Below, in pieces: positions 1 through 7,614 of a DNA stretch of 10,176 nucleotides. Positions within the stretch are counted from its first letter, which is position 1. The number at the start of each line of letters is the position of its first letter. Made by a program: the position numbers and the translations under genes. The DNA lies in assembly GCA_903908025.1 (NCBI GenBank), contig CAIVQM010000049.1:1-10176 (forward strand), written 5' to 3'. The stretch comes from an uncultured bacterium (GTDB lineage Bacteria > Actinomycetota > Actinomycetes > S36-B12). Under the pieces are notes generated by a model. It had not been told where the DNA came from, made no database searches, and was given only the letters and a program-made list of their open reading frames with translations.

Positions 1-58
1 GTCCCCAGGTGTCGCTTGCCTGCTGTCGGAACGCTTCACCCTGCACTACCCAAGGTGC

Positions 59-952
59 ATGAACCCCGCGCCCACCAACCAGTCCGAAGCCTTCGCTGTG
101 ACTGCTGAGGGGACGGCGGACCTCACTCGGGAACAGACCCGCGCCGCCCGATTCGTCGCGCCATCACGCGGAGTCCGCTACCCGCTCGCCACATCAGATG
201 TCCGCCGATCACGCGCTGCGGCTGCGCTCCTCGGCGCTCGGGACGGTTCAGTTCTCTGCGGGCCGAGCGCCGCTTTGCATTTCGATCTCCCGGTTCCGCC
301 CTGGATCGGACTGGCACCCCTGGATTCCGACGCTGTCATCGCCGTGCCATCTGGCGGAGCCCACCCCGACCGCCGGGGAGTCATCGGGCGCCGCCTGGTC
401 CTGCGTGACTGCGACGTGACCGTCTACGCCGGAATAGCAACCACCACACCCGCTCGAACATGGCTGGACTGCGCCGCGGTCATCCCTATCGAACATCTTG
501 TCGCCATGGGCGATGCAATCCTCCGCCGCCAACTCGCCGAGCCAGCCGAACTCGCGGACATCGTCGCGTGGGCGCGGAGGCGCAGGGGGGTCATCAACGC
601 CAGACGGTCGCTTCCGCTGCTCGACCCCCGCGCCGAATCACCCGGCGAGTCTCTCGTCCGGGCCCACCTCGTCCTGTACGGCGTACCGCGACCGGAATGC
701 AATCGGAACATCTACCACCACGGCGTCTGGATCGCCCGAGTGGACATCTGCTGGCTTGAGCACCGCGTGATCGTCGAGTACGACGGAGCCGTGCACCTTG
801 AAGAGCGGCAGCGCCGCCGAGACGCCGCGCGCCGGAACCAACTGCAGGAAGCGGGCTGGCTGGTGATCACCTTCACTGCCGACGACCTGCGCAGACCCTG
901 GCTCATGGCAATGCAGGTCAAGCGTGCGCTCGCGTCGCGCACCCCTCGTTGA
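59..952 (+). CDS. DUF559 domain protein with PD-(D/E)XK (Vsr-like) nuclease fold; AbiEi-like N-terminal part
   Basis: The predicted protein has 297 residues. Its C-terminal part (about 190-292) has the layout of the DUF559/Vsr-like branch of the PD-(D/E)XK nuclease superfamily: a helix with Glu197 in SPGESLVR, a strand with Asp229 (ARVDICW), a core strand VIVEYDG with Glu240 and Asp242, then a basic helix rich in Arg (about 249-259) and the strand WLVITFTADDL. The acidic residues expected of an active site are present, but nuclease activity is inferred only. Residues about 60-140 (GPSAALHFDLP, then TTTPARTWLDCA) follow the pattern of actinobacterial proteins often annotated as AbiEi-family antitoxin-like plus DUF559. 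No AbiEii-type toxin gene lies beside it, so a toxin-antitoxin role is unsupported here. There is no signal peptide or membrane segment. The ATG at 59 has only a weak AAGG four bases upstream. The gene stands alone and converges on malQ. The family call is firm; the biological role is unknown. Confidence 0.8.
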   Translation: MNPAPTNQSEAFAVTAEGTADLTREQTRAARFVAPSRGVRYPLATSDVRRSRAAAALLGARDGSVLCGPSAALHFDLPVPPWIGLAPLDSDAVIAVPSGGAHPDRRGVIGRRLVLRDCDVTVYAGIATTTPARTWLDCAAVIPIEHLVAMGDAILRRQLAEPAELADIVAWARRRRGVINARRSLPLLDPRAESPGESLVRAHLVLYGVPRPECNRNIYHHGVWIARVDICWLEHRVIVEYDGAVHLEERQRRRDAARRNQLQEAGWLVITFTADDLRRPWLMAMQVKRALASRTPR

Positions 953-954
953 GC

Positions 955-1002
955 GGCGGGCTGTGGGGGTCCAAATCCCAGGCAGCACCCCCATAGCCCG
1001 CC
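955..1002. terminator. Bidirectional hairpin terminator between convergent genes
   Basis: The left arm at 955-970 (GGCGGGCTGTGGGGGT) pairs with the right arm at 987-1002 (ACCCCCATAGCCCGCC). This gives a 16-bp stem with one imperfect position (963/994, a G-U wobble in the plus-strand transcript) and a 16-nt loop. It starts 3 bases after the stop of the DUF559 gene and lies 10 bases past the stop of malQ on the other strand, filling nearly the whole convergent gap. No T-tract follows on either strand, so it is not a textbook Rho-independent terminator. Strong hairpins without a U-tract are common at gene ends in high-GC actinobacteria, and the symmetry would let it serve both directions. Confidence 0.7.
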
Positions 1003-1011
1003 AGTCAACAG

Positions 1012-3171
1012 TCAGGTAGCGGGGTGGACGGTGTCGACGATGGCGGACAGCAGCGCTGACCCCTGCATGAGCTCCTCGAGCAGCACCGGACGGCCGGTGC
1101 CATCGGTCATCGGCACCCGCCAGTTCGGGTACTCCTGATCGGTGCCGGGCTGATTCTGCGCCCGCCGATCGTCCACGACATCCGGCAGCGCGATGCCCAC
1201 CAGTCGGGCGGGCGACTGCGCCACCGCACGATGCAGAGCGACCACGAACTCGGTGAGCCCCTCGTCGGTCTCGAGGCTGACGTCCCAGCCCAGCCAACCG
1301 TGCCGCCGCAGCACGTCGGCCCACGCCTGCCGCTCACGGTCGGCATGCGCGCGCTCGACCTCAACCGGGGTGGTGAGCAGGCCGAGTTCGGCGCGGATGC
1401 GCACGTGCTCATCGCGCAGGTAGCCGGCCGTGGGCGGCAGATCGTGCACGTTGACGCTCGCCAGCACGTCGCGCCGCCAGTCCAGCGGATCCTTGATGGC
1501 GCCGTTGACGGTCTCGAACCACAGGATGCTCGTGCCGAGGATCCCTCGCTCGACGAGGGCCTCCTGCACCCACGGCTCGACGGTGCCGAGATCCTCTCCG
1601 ACGACGATCGCACCAGCCCGATAGGCCTCCAGCATGAGGATGCTCAGCATCGCGTCGTAGTCGAACCGAACGAAGGTGCCCGCCGATGCGGGGAAGCCCT
1701 CGGGAACCCACCACAGCCGGAACAGGCCAAGAACATGGTCGATGCGCAGGCCGCCAGCGTGCGCCAGCACCGTCCGCAGCATGTCGCGGTACGGGCCAAA
1801 ACCCGCCTCGGCAAGCGCATCGGGCCGCCACGGCGGCTGCGACCAGTTCTGACCGAGTTGGTTGTACATGTCGGGCGGAGCGCCGACGCCGACGCCCGGT
1901 GCGAGCACGTCCTGCAGTGCCCACGCGTCCGCCCCCTCGGGGTGCACACCGACAGCCAGGTCGTGCATGACGCCGATGGCCATCCCGGCATCGCGAGCCG
2001 CCTGCTGCGTAGCCGTCATCTGCTCCGCCACGAGCCACTGCATCCACGCGTGGAATTCGACAAGGTCCCCGTGATCGGCACGGAACTCGGCGACGGCAGG
2101 GTTCGCCGGATGATCAACGGCAGCCGGCCAGTCGGCCGGAGCATTGCCGTAGACATCACTGAGCGCGCACCACGTGGCGAAATCGCGCAGCCCGTCGCCC
2201 TCTTGCTCACGGAATACCGCGAACGCCGACGCGCGGGCATCGTCCAAGCCCACCTGATGGATCGCCTCGAGTGCTGTGCGCTTGGCGCCCCACACCGCAT
2301 CCCTGTCGAGCAGGTCGGCAGAGGTGTTGAGCCGACGCAACTGCGTCGCGAGTCGCTCGATCTGCTCGGAGACCGCCGGTGCCAGCCGCGCGAACTCCGG
2401 CACGTCCTCGATACGCAGGTACATCGGGTTGGCGAACCGCCGCGTGACCGGCAGGTACGGCGACGGGGCCATCGGCGGCACGGGCGATGCGGCATGCAGT
2501 GGGTTGATGAGGACGAAGCCCGCCCCGAGGTCGCGCCCGCTCCACTCAGCCAGCGTGGCGAGGTCGTGCAGGTCGCCCAGTCCCCAGGACTGCGTCGAGC
2601 GCATCGCATACACCTGCGTCATCAGGCCCCACTGCCGGTCGCCGGCGATGGCTGCGGGATCAAGGCGACGCGGGGCCGACACGAACGGAGCCGACGCCGA
2701 CTCACCGTCGGATTCCGCATGCAGGGTGTGCCAGCCCAGCGGCAGGTCGCCGGGAACGCGGAAGCTGGCCTCGCCCACGAGTCGGCCATCGACCTCCACC
2801 GGCTCGACCCAGAAGTCCATCTGCTCGAGGTCCAGGTGCTGTCCGTCCTCGGTGCGGATCCAGGCCCGTGCCGGATGCCCGTCGCCGATATGAACCCAGA
2901 GCCGGCGCTCATCGCCCTGACGCATGACGTACACCGGCGGAAGCATCCGCCGCCAGTCGCGAAGCCTCTTCTCCTCGAGAGCTGCCGCGATGGCAGCGTC
3001 ACTCGACACATCGAGCCCGAGGGCCTGCAGCACAGCCGCGACAGTTGCGGCGCCGACCTTGACGAGTCCGCCGCTCTGGTCCCAGTACTCGGTGGCCACG
3101 CCGTAGGCAGCCGCCAGCCGACCGAGTTCGTCGGGCACCGGCTCCCACTCGGGAGCCACGGACTGTGTCAC
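1012..3171 (-). CDS. malQ: 4-alpha-glucanotransferase (amylomaltase, GH77)
   Basis: This is MalQ, the cytoplasmic disproportionating enzyme that moves maltodextrin segments between 1,4-glucan chains and releases glucose. From the GTG at 3171 it has 719 residues, close to the usual bacterial MalQ length (E. coli about 694). The N-terminal 170 or so residues form the extra domain of long bacterial MalQ proteins. The GH77 barrel follows, with PSPYLPVTRRFANPMYL, the nucleophile Asp478 in GGLRIDHVLG, the acid/base Glu526 in VVGEDLGTV, Asp577 in NVHDLPPTAG, and the family ending NQPGTDQEYPNWRVP. The spacings between the three acids (48 and 51) match the E. coli enzyme closely. I chose the GTG at 3171 because it overlaps the amidase stop as GTGA and has GGAGGT at 3175-3180 just upstream. 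An in-frame GTG at 3198 would add nine residues but has no good ribosome site. It is the second gene of an amidase-malQ operon. Confidence 0.95.
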   Translation of the reverse strand: MTQSVAPEWEPVPDELGRLAAAYGVATEYWDQSGGLVKVGAATVAAVLQALGLDVSSDAAIAAALEEKRLRDWRRMLPPVYVMRQGDERRLWVHIGDGHPARAWIRTEDGQHLDLEQMDFWVEPVEVDGRLVGEASFRVPGDLPLGWHTLHAESDGESASAPFVSAPRRLDPAAIAGDRQWGLMTQVYAMRSTQSWGLGDLHDLATLAEWSGRDLGAGFVLINPLHAASPVPPMAPSPYLPVTRRFANPMYLRIEDVPEFARLAPAVSEQIERLATQLRRLNTSADLLDRDAVWGAKRTALEAIHQVGLDDARASAFAVFREQEGDGLRDFATWCALSDVYGNAPADWPAAVDHPANPAVAEFRADHGDLVEFHAWMQWLVAEQMTATQQAARDAGMAIGVMHDLAVGVHPEGADAWALQDVLAPGVGVGAPPDMYNQLGQNWSQPPWRPDALAEAGFGPYRDMLRTVLAHAGGLRIDHVLGLFRLWWVPEGFPASAGTFVRFDYDAMLSILMLEAYRAGAIVVGEDLGTVEPWVQEALVERGILGTSILWFETVNGAIKDPLDWRRDVLASVNVHDLPPTAGYLRDEHVRIRAELGLLTTPVEVERAHADRERQAWADVLRRHGWLGWDVSLETDEGLTEFVVALHRAVAQSPARLVGIALPDVVDDRRAQNQPGTDQEYPNWRVPMTDGTGRPVLLEELMQGSALLSAIVDTVHPAT

Positions 3172-4547
3172 CAGACCTCCGGATGTCGATAGGCCCACGG
3201 CTGTGCGCTCTCAAGTTGCGCAGCGAGGGACAGCAGGGTGGTTTCGCGCATCGGACGGGCCACGAGCTGGATACCGACAGGCAGCCCGGCGCTCGTCCAG
3301 TGCAGAGGCAGACTAACGGCCGGCTGCCCCGTCATGTTGTACGGCGAGGTGAAGGGCGTGAAGCGCTTCTGCGCCTCGAAGTCAGCTGCCGGGTCGTCGT
3401 CGTTGCGGATGGCGCCGACCAGGGCGGGAATGTCCGCCAGCGTCGGTGTCAGGACGATGTCCAGGTCGGACGTCTCGTCGAGCGCTCGGGCTGCATGCAC
3501 GGCCATCAGGTCGAGGGCGTTGTCCAGTTCGCCCGGCGTGAGGGCGCGTCCGCGCTCCCGAAGCCAACGCGTGAGCGGCCGAAGATCGCCCTCGCGGTCC
3601 GCCGGTACCGCAATGCCAGCCGCGCCCGCCGCCCACACCAGTTCGAAATACGGCACGGCATCCAGCGGGAGCGGCACCGCGACGTCGACGAGGCGGTGAC
3701 CCAGTGACTCGAGCAGGGTGGACGCCTCCTCGAATGCCGCAATGACCTCGGGGTGAACGTCGGTTGCTGCGATGACGGGCTGCGCATAGCGTCCGATCAG
3801 GAGGGGCCCAGGCTCGGACAGTGCACGCAGGTACGCATCGTCGGTACCCGTCATCACGCCGAGCAGGGCCGCCGCATCAGCGACGGTCCTGGCGAGCACC
3901 CCCTGCACGCCGAGGCCGCCGGGACCGTCCGGCAGCGGGCCGTTGGAGATCAGTCCGCGCGACGGCTTCACGCCGACCAGCCCGCAGACGCTGGCGGGGA
4001 TGCGGATGGATCCGCCACCGTCAGATCCTTGCGCCACCGGGGCGAGCCCTGCGGCAACCGCGGCCGCCGCCCCGCCGCTCGAGCCGCCGGCCCCGCGAGT
4101 GAGATCCCATGGCGTTCGCGCGTAGGGGCCCACATCGCTCTCGGTGTACGCCGGCAGGCCGAACTCCGGGGTCGTCGTCTTGCCGGTCATCACCGTGTGC
4201 GCCTCGCGCATCAGAGCGACGACATCGTCGTCGACCTGCGGCACGTCGTCGACTGTCAGCGAGCCGAAGTGAACGTGGACGCCGCGGACCTGATTGAGGT
4301 CCTTCACCGGCACCACCACCCCATGGAGCACGCCCAGGGATTGCGGATCCGTCGCCTCCGCGACCGCGCGGTCGGCCTGAGCAGCCTGTTCAAGCGCCAG
4401 GTCGTCCGTGATCGTGACGAACGCCCCCACGACCTCGTTCAGCTCATGGGATCGCGCCAGGTAGTGGCGTGCCAACTCGAGCGAGGAGATCTCCCCGCTC
4501 CGGATGGCCGCGGCCTGGTCCAGCGCCGTCAGGTCGTGCAGTTCCAC
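3168..4547 (-). CDS. Amidase signature (AS) family amidase
   Basis: This 459-residue protein is a full-length member of the amidase signature family, serine hydrolases that cleave amide bonds. The Ser-cisSer-Lys triad is complete: Lys82 in VVPVKDLN, the cis-Ser Ser156 in the AGGSSGGAAA loop, and the nucleophile Ser180 in GSDGGGSIRIPAS. The 24-residue gap between the serines is the family norm. The C-terminal block FTSPYNMTGQPAVSLPL followed by LPVGIQLVARP is also typical. The family covers GatA, AmiC-like amidases, and nylon-oligomer and fatty-acid amide hydrolases. With no gatB or gatC nearby a GatA role is unlikely, and the substrate cannot be read from sequence. There is no signal peptide, so it is probably cytoplasmic. 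The GTG at 4547 coincides with the start point predicted from the -10-like TAGGCT, suggesting a leaderless mRNA. It is the first gene of the operon and overlaps malQ by 4 bases. Confidence 0.93.
   Translation of the reverse strand: MELHDLTALDQAAAIRSGEISSLELARHYLARSHELNEVVGAFVTITDDLALEQAAQADRAVAEATDPQSLGVLHGVVVPVKDLNQVRGVHVHFGSLTVDDVPQVDDDVVALMREAHTVMTGKTTTPEFGLPAYTESDVGPYARTPWDLTRGAGGSSGGAAAAVAAGLAPVAQGSDGGGSIRIPASVCGLVGVKPSRGLISNGPLPDGPGGLGVQGVLARTVADAAALLGVMTGTDDAYLRALSEPGPLLIGRYAQPVIAATDVHPEVIAAFEEASTLLESLGHRLVDVAVPLPLDAVPYFELVWAAGAAGIAVPADREGDLRPLTRWLRERGRALTPGELDNALDLMAVHAARALDETSDLDIVLTPTLADIPALVGAIRNDDDPAADFEAQKRFTPFTSPYNMTGQPAVSLPLHWTSAGLPVGIQLVARPMRETTLLSLAAQLESAQPWAYRHPEVW
3175..3180 (-). 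promoter_or_regulatory. Shine-Dalgarno site deciding the malQ start
   Basis: On the minus strand GGAGGT lies three bases before the GTG at 3171, inside the last codons of the amidase gene (those for Glu-Val). It is the only strong Shine-Dalgarno sequence before any start in this window. The spacing is shorter than ideal, but together with the GTGA overlap it favours 3171 over the upstream GTG at 3198. Confidence 0.5.
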
Positions 4548-4553
4548 GTCTTC

Positions 4554-4559
4554 AGCCTA
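4554..4559 (-). promoter_or_regulatory. Putative -10 element for the amidase-malQ operon (leaderless)
   Basis: Read on the minus strand this is TAGGCT, fitting the actinobacterial TAnnnT -10 pattern. It is followed by six bases (GAAGAC) and then the GTG at 4547, so a start at +1 would fall on the first base of that codon. No convincing -35 hexamer is seen at 16-19 bases upstream, which is usual for actinobacterial leaderless promoters. The AGG within it could instead act as a weak ribosome site eight bases from the start. Confidence 0.5.
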
Positions 4560-4563
4560 GGGT
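4558..4563 (+). promoter_or_regulatory. Putative -10 element for the peptidase-to-glucosidase operon (leaderless)
   Basis: TAGGGT fits TAnnnT and is followed by seven bases (TGCCGAT) and the GTG at 4571. Transcription would begin at 4570 or 4571, giving a leaderless mRNA. The hexamer shares the central TA of CCTAGG (4556-4561) with the opposing element. No clear -35 is present; its expected position would lie within or beside the start of the amidase gene. A weak AGGG ribosome site is the alternative reading. Confidence 0.5.
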
Positions 4564-4570
4564 TGCCGAT

Positions 4571-6661
4571 GTGACCACGCCCACTGCCGCCCCCGTATAC
4601 CCGTCCGCCGACCGCCTGGACCTCGTCGATGACTTCCACGGCACCGCCGTCTCCGACCCCTATCGCTGGCTCGAGTCGACCGACGACCCCCGTACCGCGC
4701 AGTGGCTTGAGCACCAGTCCGGTCTGATGGCCGATGAGCGCACCGGCTGGACTCGACGCCAGCACTTCGCCGGTCGCGTGGAGGAACTGCTCGGTTCGGG
4801 CACCGTGTCGCCGCCGTACTGGCGCGGTGACCGCTACTTCCTCGTCCGCCGCGAGCCCGGCCAGCAGTTCTCCGTCCTGTACGTCATCGACGCCGACGGC
4901 ACGGAGCGCGTCCTCATCGACCCGATGGTCCTCGACCCGAGCGGCGTCACCACGCTCGACAGCTGGCAGCCGTCGAAGGAGGGCGACCGCATCGCCTACC
5001 AGCTCTCGGTCGGCGGCAACGAGGAGTCCTTGCTCTACGTGATGGATGTCGAGACCGGACAGACCATCGAGGGTCCGATCGACCGTTGCCGCTACTCCCC
5101 TGTCGCCTGGGTGCTCGGCGGTGGCGCCTTCTACTACGTGCGTCGCATCGCGCCCGAGCTGCTTCCCGAGTCCGAGCGGAACTTCCACCGTCGCGTGTAT
5201 CTCCACCGCGTCGGCGCATCACCCGACACCGATGACCTCGTCTTCGGTGCGGGGATGACGATGACGAACTACTACGGCGTCGAGGTCAGCCGCGACGGCC
5301 ACTGGCTGCAGGTGTCCGCAAGTGAGGGCACCGAGCCGCGCAATGACCTGTGGGTCGCGGACCTCACCGAGAGCCCGCTCGAGGCACCCGCCTTCACCCT
5401 TGTTCAGGGTGACACCGACGCGCAGACCGGCCTGACCTTCCTGCGTGATGGTCGCGTCCTCGTCAGCACCGACCTCGCTGCCCCGCGTGGGCGAGTGGCT
5501 GTCACGCACCCGGGGGCATGGACTCCCGATGCCTGGACCGACCTGGTCGCCGAGGATCCCGATGCCGTGCTTGAGTCCGTGACCATCCTCGACGGACCGG
5601 AGCTCGCAAGCGACCTGCTGCTTGTCGTGCGCACGAGTCACGGTGTTGCGCAGATGTCGCTCCATGGCGCCGACGACGGGCACCTGATCCGCACCATCGA
5701 CCTGCCCGGCGCTGGCACGATCGGCGGCCCCGTCGAGTGCATCGACGGTGGTCCCGTCACGTGGTTCGTCTTCACCGATCACGCGACGGTTCCGACGGTC
5801 TACGCGTATGACGCCCGCACCGACGAGGTCACGCTGCATGCCCGCCCGCCCGGCACGGTCGAGGTGCCCACCGTCCATTCACGACAGGTCACCTACACGT
5901 CCGCCGACGGCACCGAGGTGCGAATGTTCGTGCTGTCGCCGACCGCCGAGCCTGACGCACCGAGGCCCACGATCCTCTACGGCTACGGCGGGTTCGGCGT
6001 TCCGCTCACGCCCGGCTACTCGGCCGCAATCCTCGCGTGGGTTGAGGCCGGCGGCGTCTGGGCGATCGCCAACCTTCGCGGCGGCAGCGAGGAGGGCGAG
6101 GACTGGCATCGCGCCGGGATGCTCGGCCGCAAGCAGAACGTCTTCGACGACTTCCACGCGGCTGCAGAGTGGCTCATCGCCGAAGGTTGGACATCGCCGC
6201 AGAACCTCGGCATCTACGGCGGATCCAACGGTGGACTCCTCGTCGGCGCTGCCATGACGCAGCGCCCCGACCTGTTCAACGCTGTCGTCTGCGTGGCTCC
6301 GCTACTTGACATGATCCGCTACACCACGTCGGAGCTCGGCCCGACATGGACAGTGGAGTACGGCGACCCCGAGGTCGCGGAGCAGTTCGGGTGGCTCATC
6401 GACTACTCGCCCTACCATCGCGTCACTGAGGGCACCGACTATCCGGCGACGATGTTCGCGATCTTCGACAACGACACCCGCACCGACCCGATGCACGGCC
6501 GGAAGATGTGCGCGTCGGTTCAGCACGCCACGGGCGGCACCCGACCGATCCTGCTGCGCACCGAGGGCGACGTCGGCCACGGCGCCCGGTCGCTGTCCAA
6601 GTCCGTCGAGGAGACGGCCGACACCCTTGCCTTCTTCGCGCGGTGGACCGGGTTGTCATGA
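4571..6661 (+). CDS. Prolyl oligopeptidase family serine peptidase (S9A)
   Basis: From the GTG at 4571 the protein has 696 residues, the normal size for prolyl oligopeptidases (about 710 in the porcine enzyme). These cut short peptides after proline in the cytoplasm. The N-terminal segment with DDFHGTAVSDPYRWLES is the S9A signature start. A beta-propeller follows (about 70-410), then the alpha/beta-hydrolase domain. The triad is visible: Ser552 in IYGGSNGGLLVG, Asp635 in FDNDTRTDPMH, His670 in GDVGHGARS. Arg637 matches the arginine conserved two residues after the catalytic Asp. Other family blocks are LYGYGGFG and IANLRGGSEEGEDWH. There is no signal peptide. The reading frame stays open upstream to 4469, but that stretch is antisense to the amidase and lacks family similarity, so I start at 4571. 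Bacterial homologues are sometimes annotated protease II (PtrB/OpdB), so the P1 preference is not certain. It is the first gene of a five-gene operon, with an ATGA overlap to the next. Confidence 0.93.
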   Translation: MTTPTAAPVYPSADRLDLVDDFHGTAVSDPYRWLESTDDPRTAQWLEHQSGLMADERTGWTRRQHFAGRVEELLGSGTVSPPYWRGDRYFLVRREPGQQFSVLYVIDADGTERVLIDPMVLDPSGVTTLDSWQPSKEGDRIAYQLSVGGNEESLLYVMDVETGQTIEGPIDRCRYSPVAWVLGGGAFYYVRRIAPELLPESERNFHRRVYLHRVGASPDTDDLVFGAGMTMTNYYGVEVSRDGHWLQVSASEGTEPRNDLWVADLTESPLEAPAFTLVQGDTDAQTGLTFLRDGRVLVSTDLAAPRGRVAVTHPGAWTPDAWTDLVAEDPDAVLESVTILDGPELASDLLLVVRTSHGVAQMSLHGADDGHLIRTIDLPGAGTIGGPVECIDGGPVTWFVFTDHATVPTVYAYDARTDEVTLHARPPGTVEVPTVHSRQVTYTSADGTEVRMFVLSPTAEPDAPRPTILYGYGGFGVPLTPGYSAAILAWVEAGGVWAIANLRGGSEEGEDWHRAGMLGRKQNVFDDFHAAAEWLIAEGWTSPQNLGIYGGSNGGLLVGAAMTQRPDLFNAVVCVAPLLDMIRYTTSELGPTWTVEYGDPEVAEQFGWLIDYSPYHRVTEGTDYPATMFAIFDNDTRTDPMHGRKMCASVQHATGGTRPILLRTEGDVGHGARSLSKSVEETADTLAFFARWTGLS

Positions 6662-7614
6662 CCGCATTGGTGTGGACGGCTGCGAAGGACACGCCCTTCT
6701 GGGAGACGGCGCGCGACTGGCTGCTGGGCGTTCCGCTGCAGGTGCTCTTCATCCTGGTGTCCGCACTCATCATCCAACTTGTACTCACCTGGTCGATCCG
6801 ACGTGTCGTCCGACGCGCATCGGAGCGCGCCAAGCACGAGCGCCTTGCCCAGATGCGGATGGTCACCCGCACTGCCGAGCTCTCCGACCTGCTGCTCAAC
6901 CAGCGCACCGAGCAGCGCGCCAACGCCATCGGCACGCTGCTGCGCAGCGTCGTCGCCATCACGGTGTGGACGATTGCCTTGCTGACGATCCTGCCGCTGC
7001 TGGGCATCGACATTGCGCCTCTGCTCGCGAGTGCCGGCGTCATCGGAGTCGCGCTGGGTTTCGGCGCGCAGACCCTCGTCAAGGACTACCTGTCGGGCAT
7101 CTTCATGATCATCGAGGACCAGTACGGCGTGGGCGACGTCGTCGATGTGGGACCGGTGATCGGCACCGTCGAGGAGGTCGCGCTGCGCTTCACGCGACTG
7201 CGCGACATGTCCGGCGTGGTCTGGTACGTCCGCAATGGCGAGATCCTGCGGGTGGCGAACCGGTCGCAGGGCTGGACGCTGGCCATCGTCGACATCCCGA
7301 TCGCCTACAACGAGAACATCGACCGCGTTCGCGAGATCGTCGATCAGGTTGCGGTCGACATGGACGAGGATCCGAACTACGACGAGCTTCTGCTCGGAAA
7401 GCCGACCTTTGCCGGCGTCGAGTCGGTGTCGGGCGAAGCAGTGGTGATTCGGATCACGGCGAAGGCCGCACCCGAGCAGCAGCTGAACGTGGCTCGGACC
7501 ATCCGTGAGCGGATGAAACTTGCCTTCGACCGGGCCGGCATCGTCGTCCCTGTCCTCGTGCGCCAGCTGCCCAACGTGCAGGGACAGGGCAATCCCCCCA
7601 AAATGGGCTCGTGA
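6658..7614 (+). CDS. Small-conductance mechanosensitive channel (MscS family)
   Basis: The protein has 318 residues with the compact three-helix MscS layout. Hydrophobic segments lie at about 22-46, 93-115 and 119-150. The last is the glycine/alanine-rich pore helix (LLASAGVIGVALGFGAQTLV) running into KDYLSGIFMIIEDQYGVGDVV, the most conserved MscS block. The beta domain follows (VEEVALRFTRLRDMSG, then VRNGEILRVANRS), with an alpha/beta C-terminal domain ending near 303. Such channels in the plasma membrane open under tension to release solutes on osmotic downshock. In some actinobacteria relatives export glutamate, but the long extra C-terminus of MscCG-type channels is absent. The ATG at 6658 overlaps the peptidase stop as ATGA. 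A loose GGTGGA lies ten bases upstream, so translation is probably coupled. Frame-open sequence upstream (from 6508) lies inside the peptidase gene and is not used. Confidence 0.93.
   Translation: MTALVWTAAKDTPFWETARDWLLGVPLQVLFILVSALIIQLVLTWSIRRVVRRASERAKHERLAQMRMVTRTAELSDLLLNQRTEQRANAIGTLLRSVVAITVWTIALLTILPLLGIDIAPLLASAGVIGVALGFGAQTLVKDYLSGIFMIIEDQYGVGDVVDVGPVIGTVEEVALRFTRLRDMSGVVWYVRNGEILRVANRSQGWTLAIVDIPIAYNENIDRVREIVDQVAVDMDEDPNYDELLLGKPTFAGVESVSGEAVVIRITAKAAPEQQLNVARTIRERMKLAFDRAGIVVPVLVRQLPNVQGQGNPPKMGS

Noticed and set aside
1..58. Promoter for the DUF559 gene (TACCCA at 47-52, six bases from the ATG)
   Set aside because: The spacing resembles the leaderless elements elsewhere, but the essential final T of TAnnnT is missing and no -35 is seen. 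Too little upstream sequence is present to judge.
59..952. Calling the DUF559 gene part of a toxin-antitoxin or restriction system
   Set aside because: No toxin, methyltransferase or other partner is adjacent within the window. The right-hand neighbour converges on it and is metabolic.
1231..3192. A 653-codon plus-strand open frame antisense to malQ
   Set aside because: It mirrors malQ codons on the opposite strand, a common artefact in high-GC genes. It has no recognisable domain, and the malQ frame carries full GH77 motifs.
3168..4547. Calling the amidase GatA of the tRNA amidotransferase
   Set aside because: gatB and gatC are absent from the visible neighbourhood. Its operon partner is malQ, and the sequence outside the triad is not diagnostic for GatA.
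4469..4570. N-terminal extension of the oligopeptidase from the ATG at 4469
   Set aside because: The 34 extra residues are Arg/Pro-rich antisense of the amidase start and do not look like a signal peptide. Family similarity starts just after 4571.
3753..4574. Plus-strand open frame antisense to the amidase
   Set aside because: It is Arg/His-rich shadow translation without motifs. The amidase on the minus strand has a complete catalytic triad.
4529..5206. Minus-strand open frame opposite the peptidase 5' half
   Set aside because: It would overlap both the divergent promoter gap and a clear S9A gene, and its translation shows no known domain.
6508..6657. Upstream extension of the MscS frame inside the peptidase gene
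   Set aside because: The 50 residues are Arg-rich and unlike MscS N-termini. The ATG at 6658 gives an ATGA overlap and starts just before the first membrane segment.
7590..7607. Run of C followed by AAAATGGG near the end of mscS, hairpin-like
   Set aside because: The stem is only about four base pairs, lies inside coding sequence, and the next gene overlaps. It is not a credible terminator.
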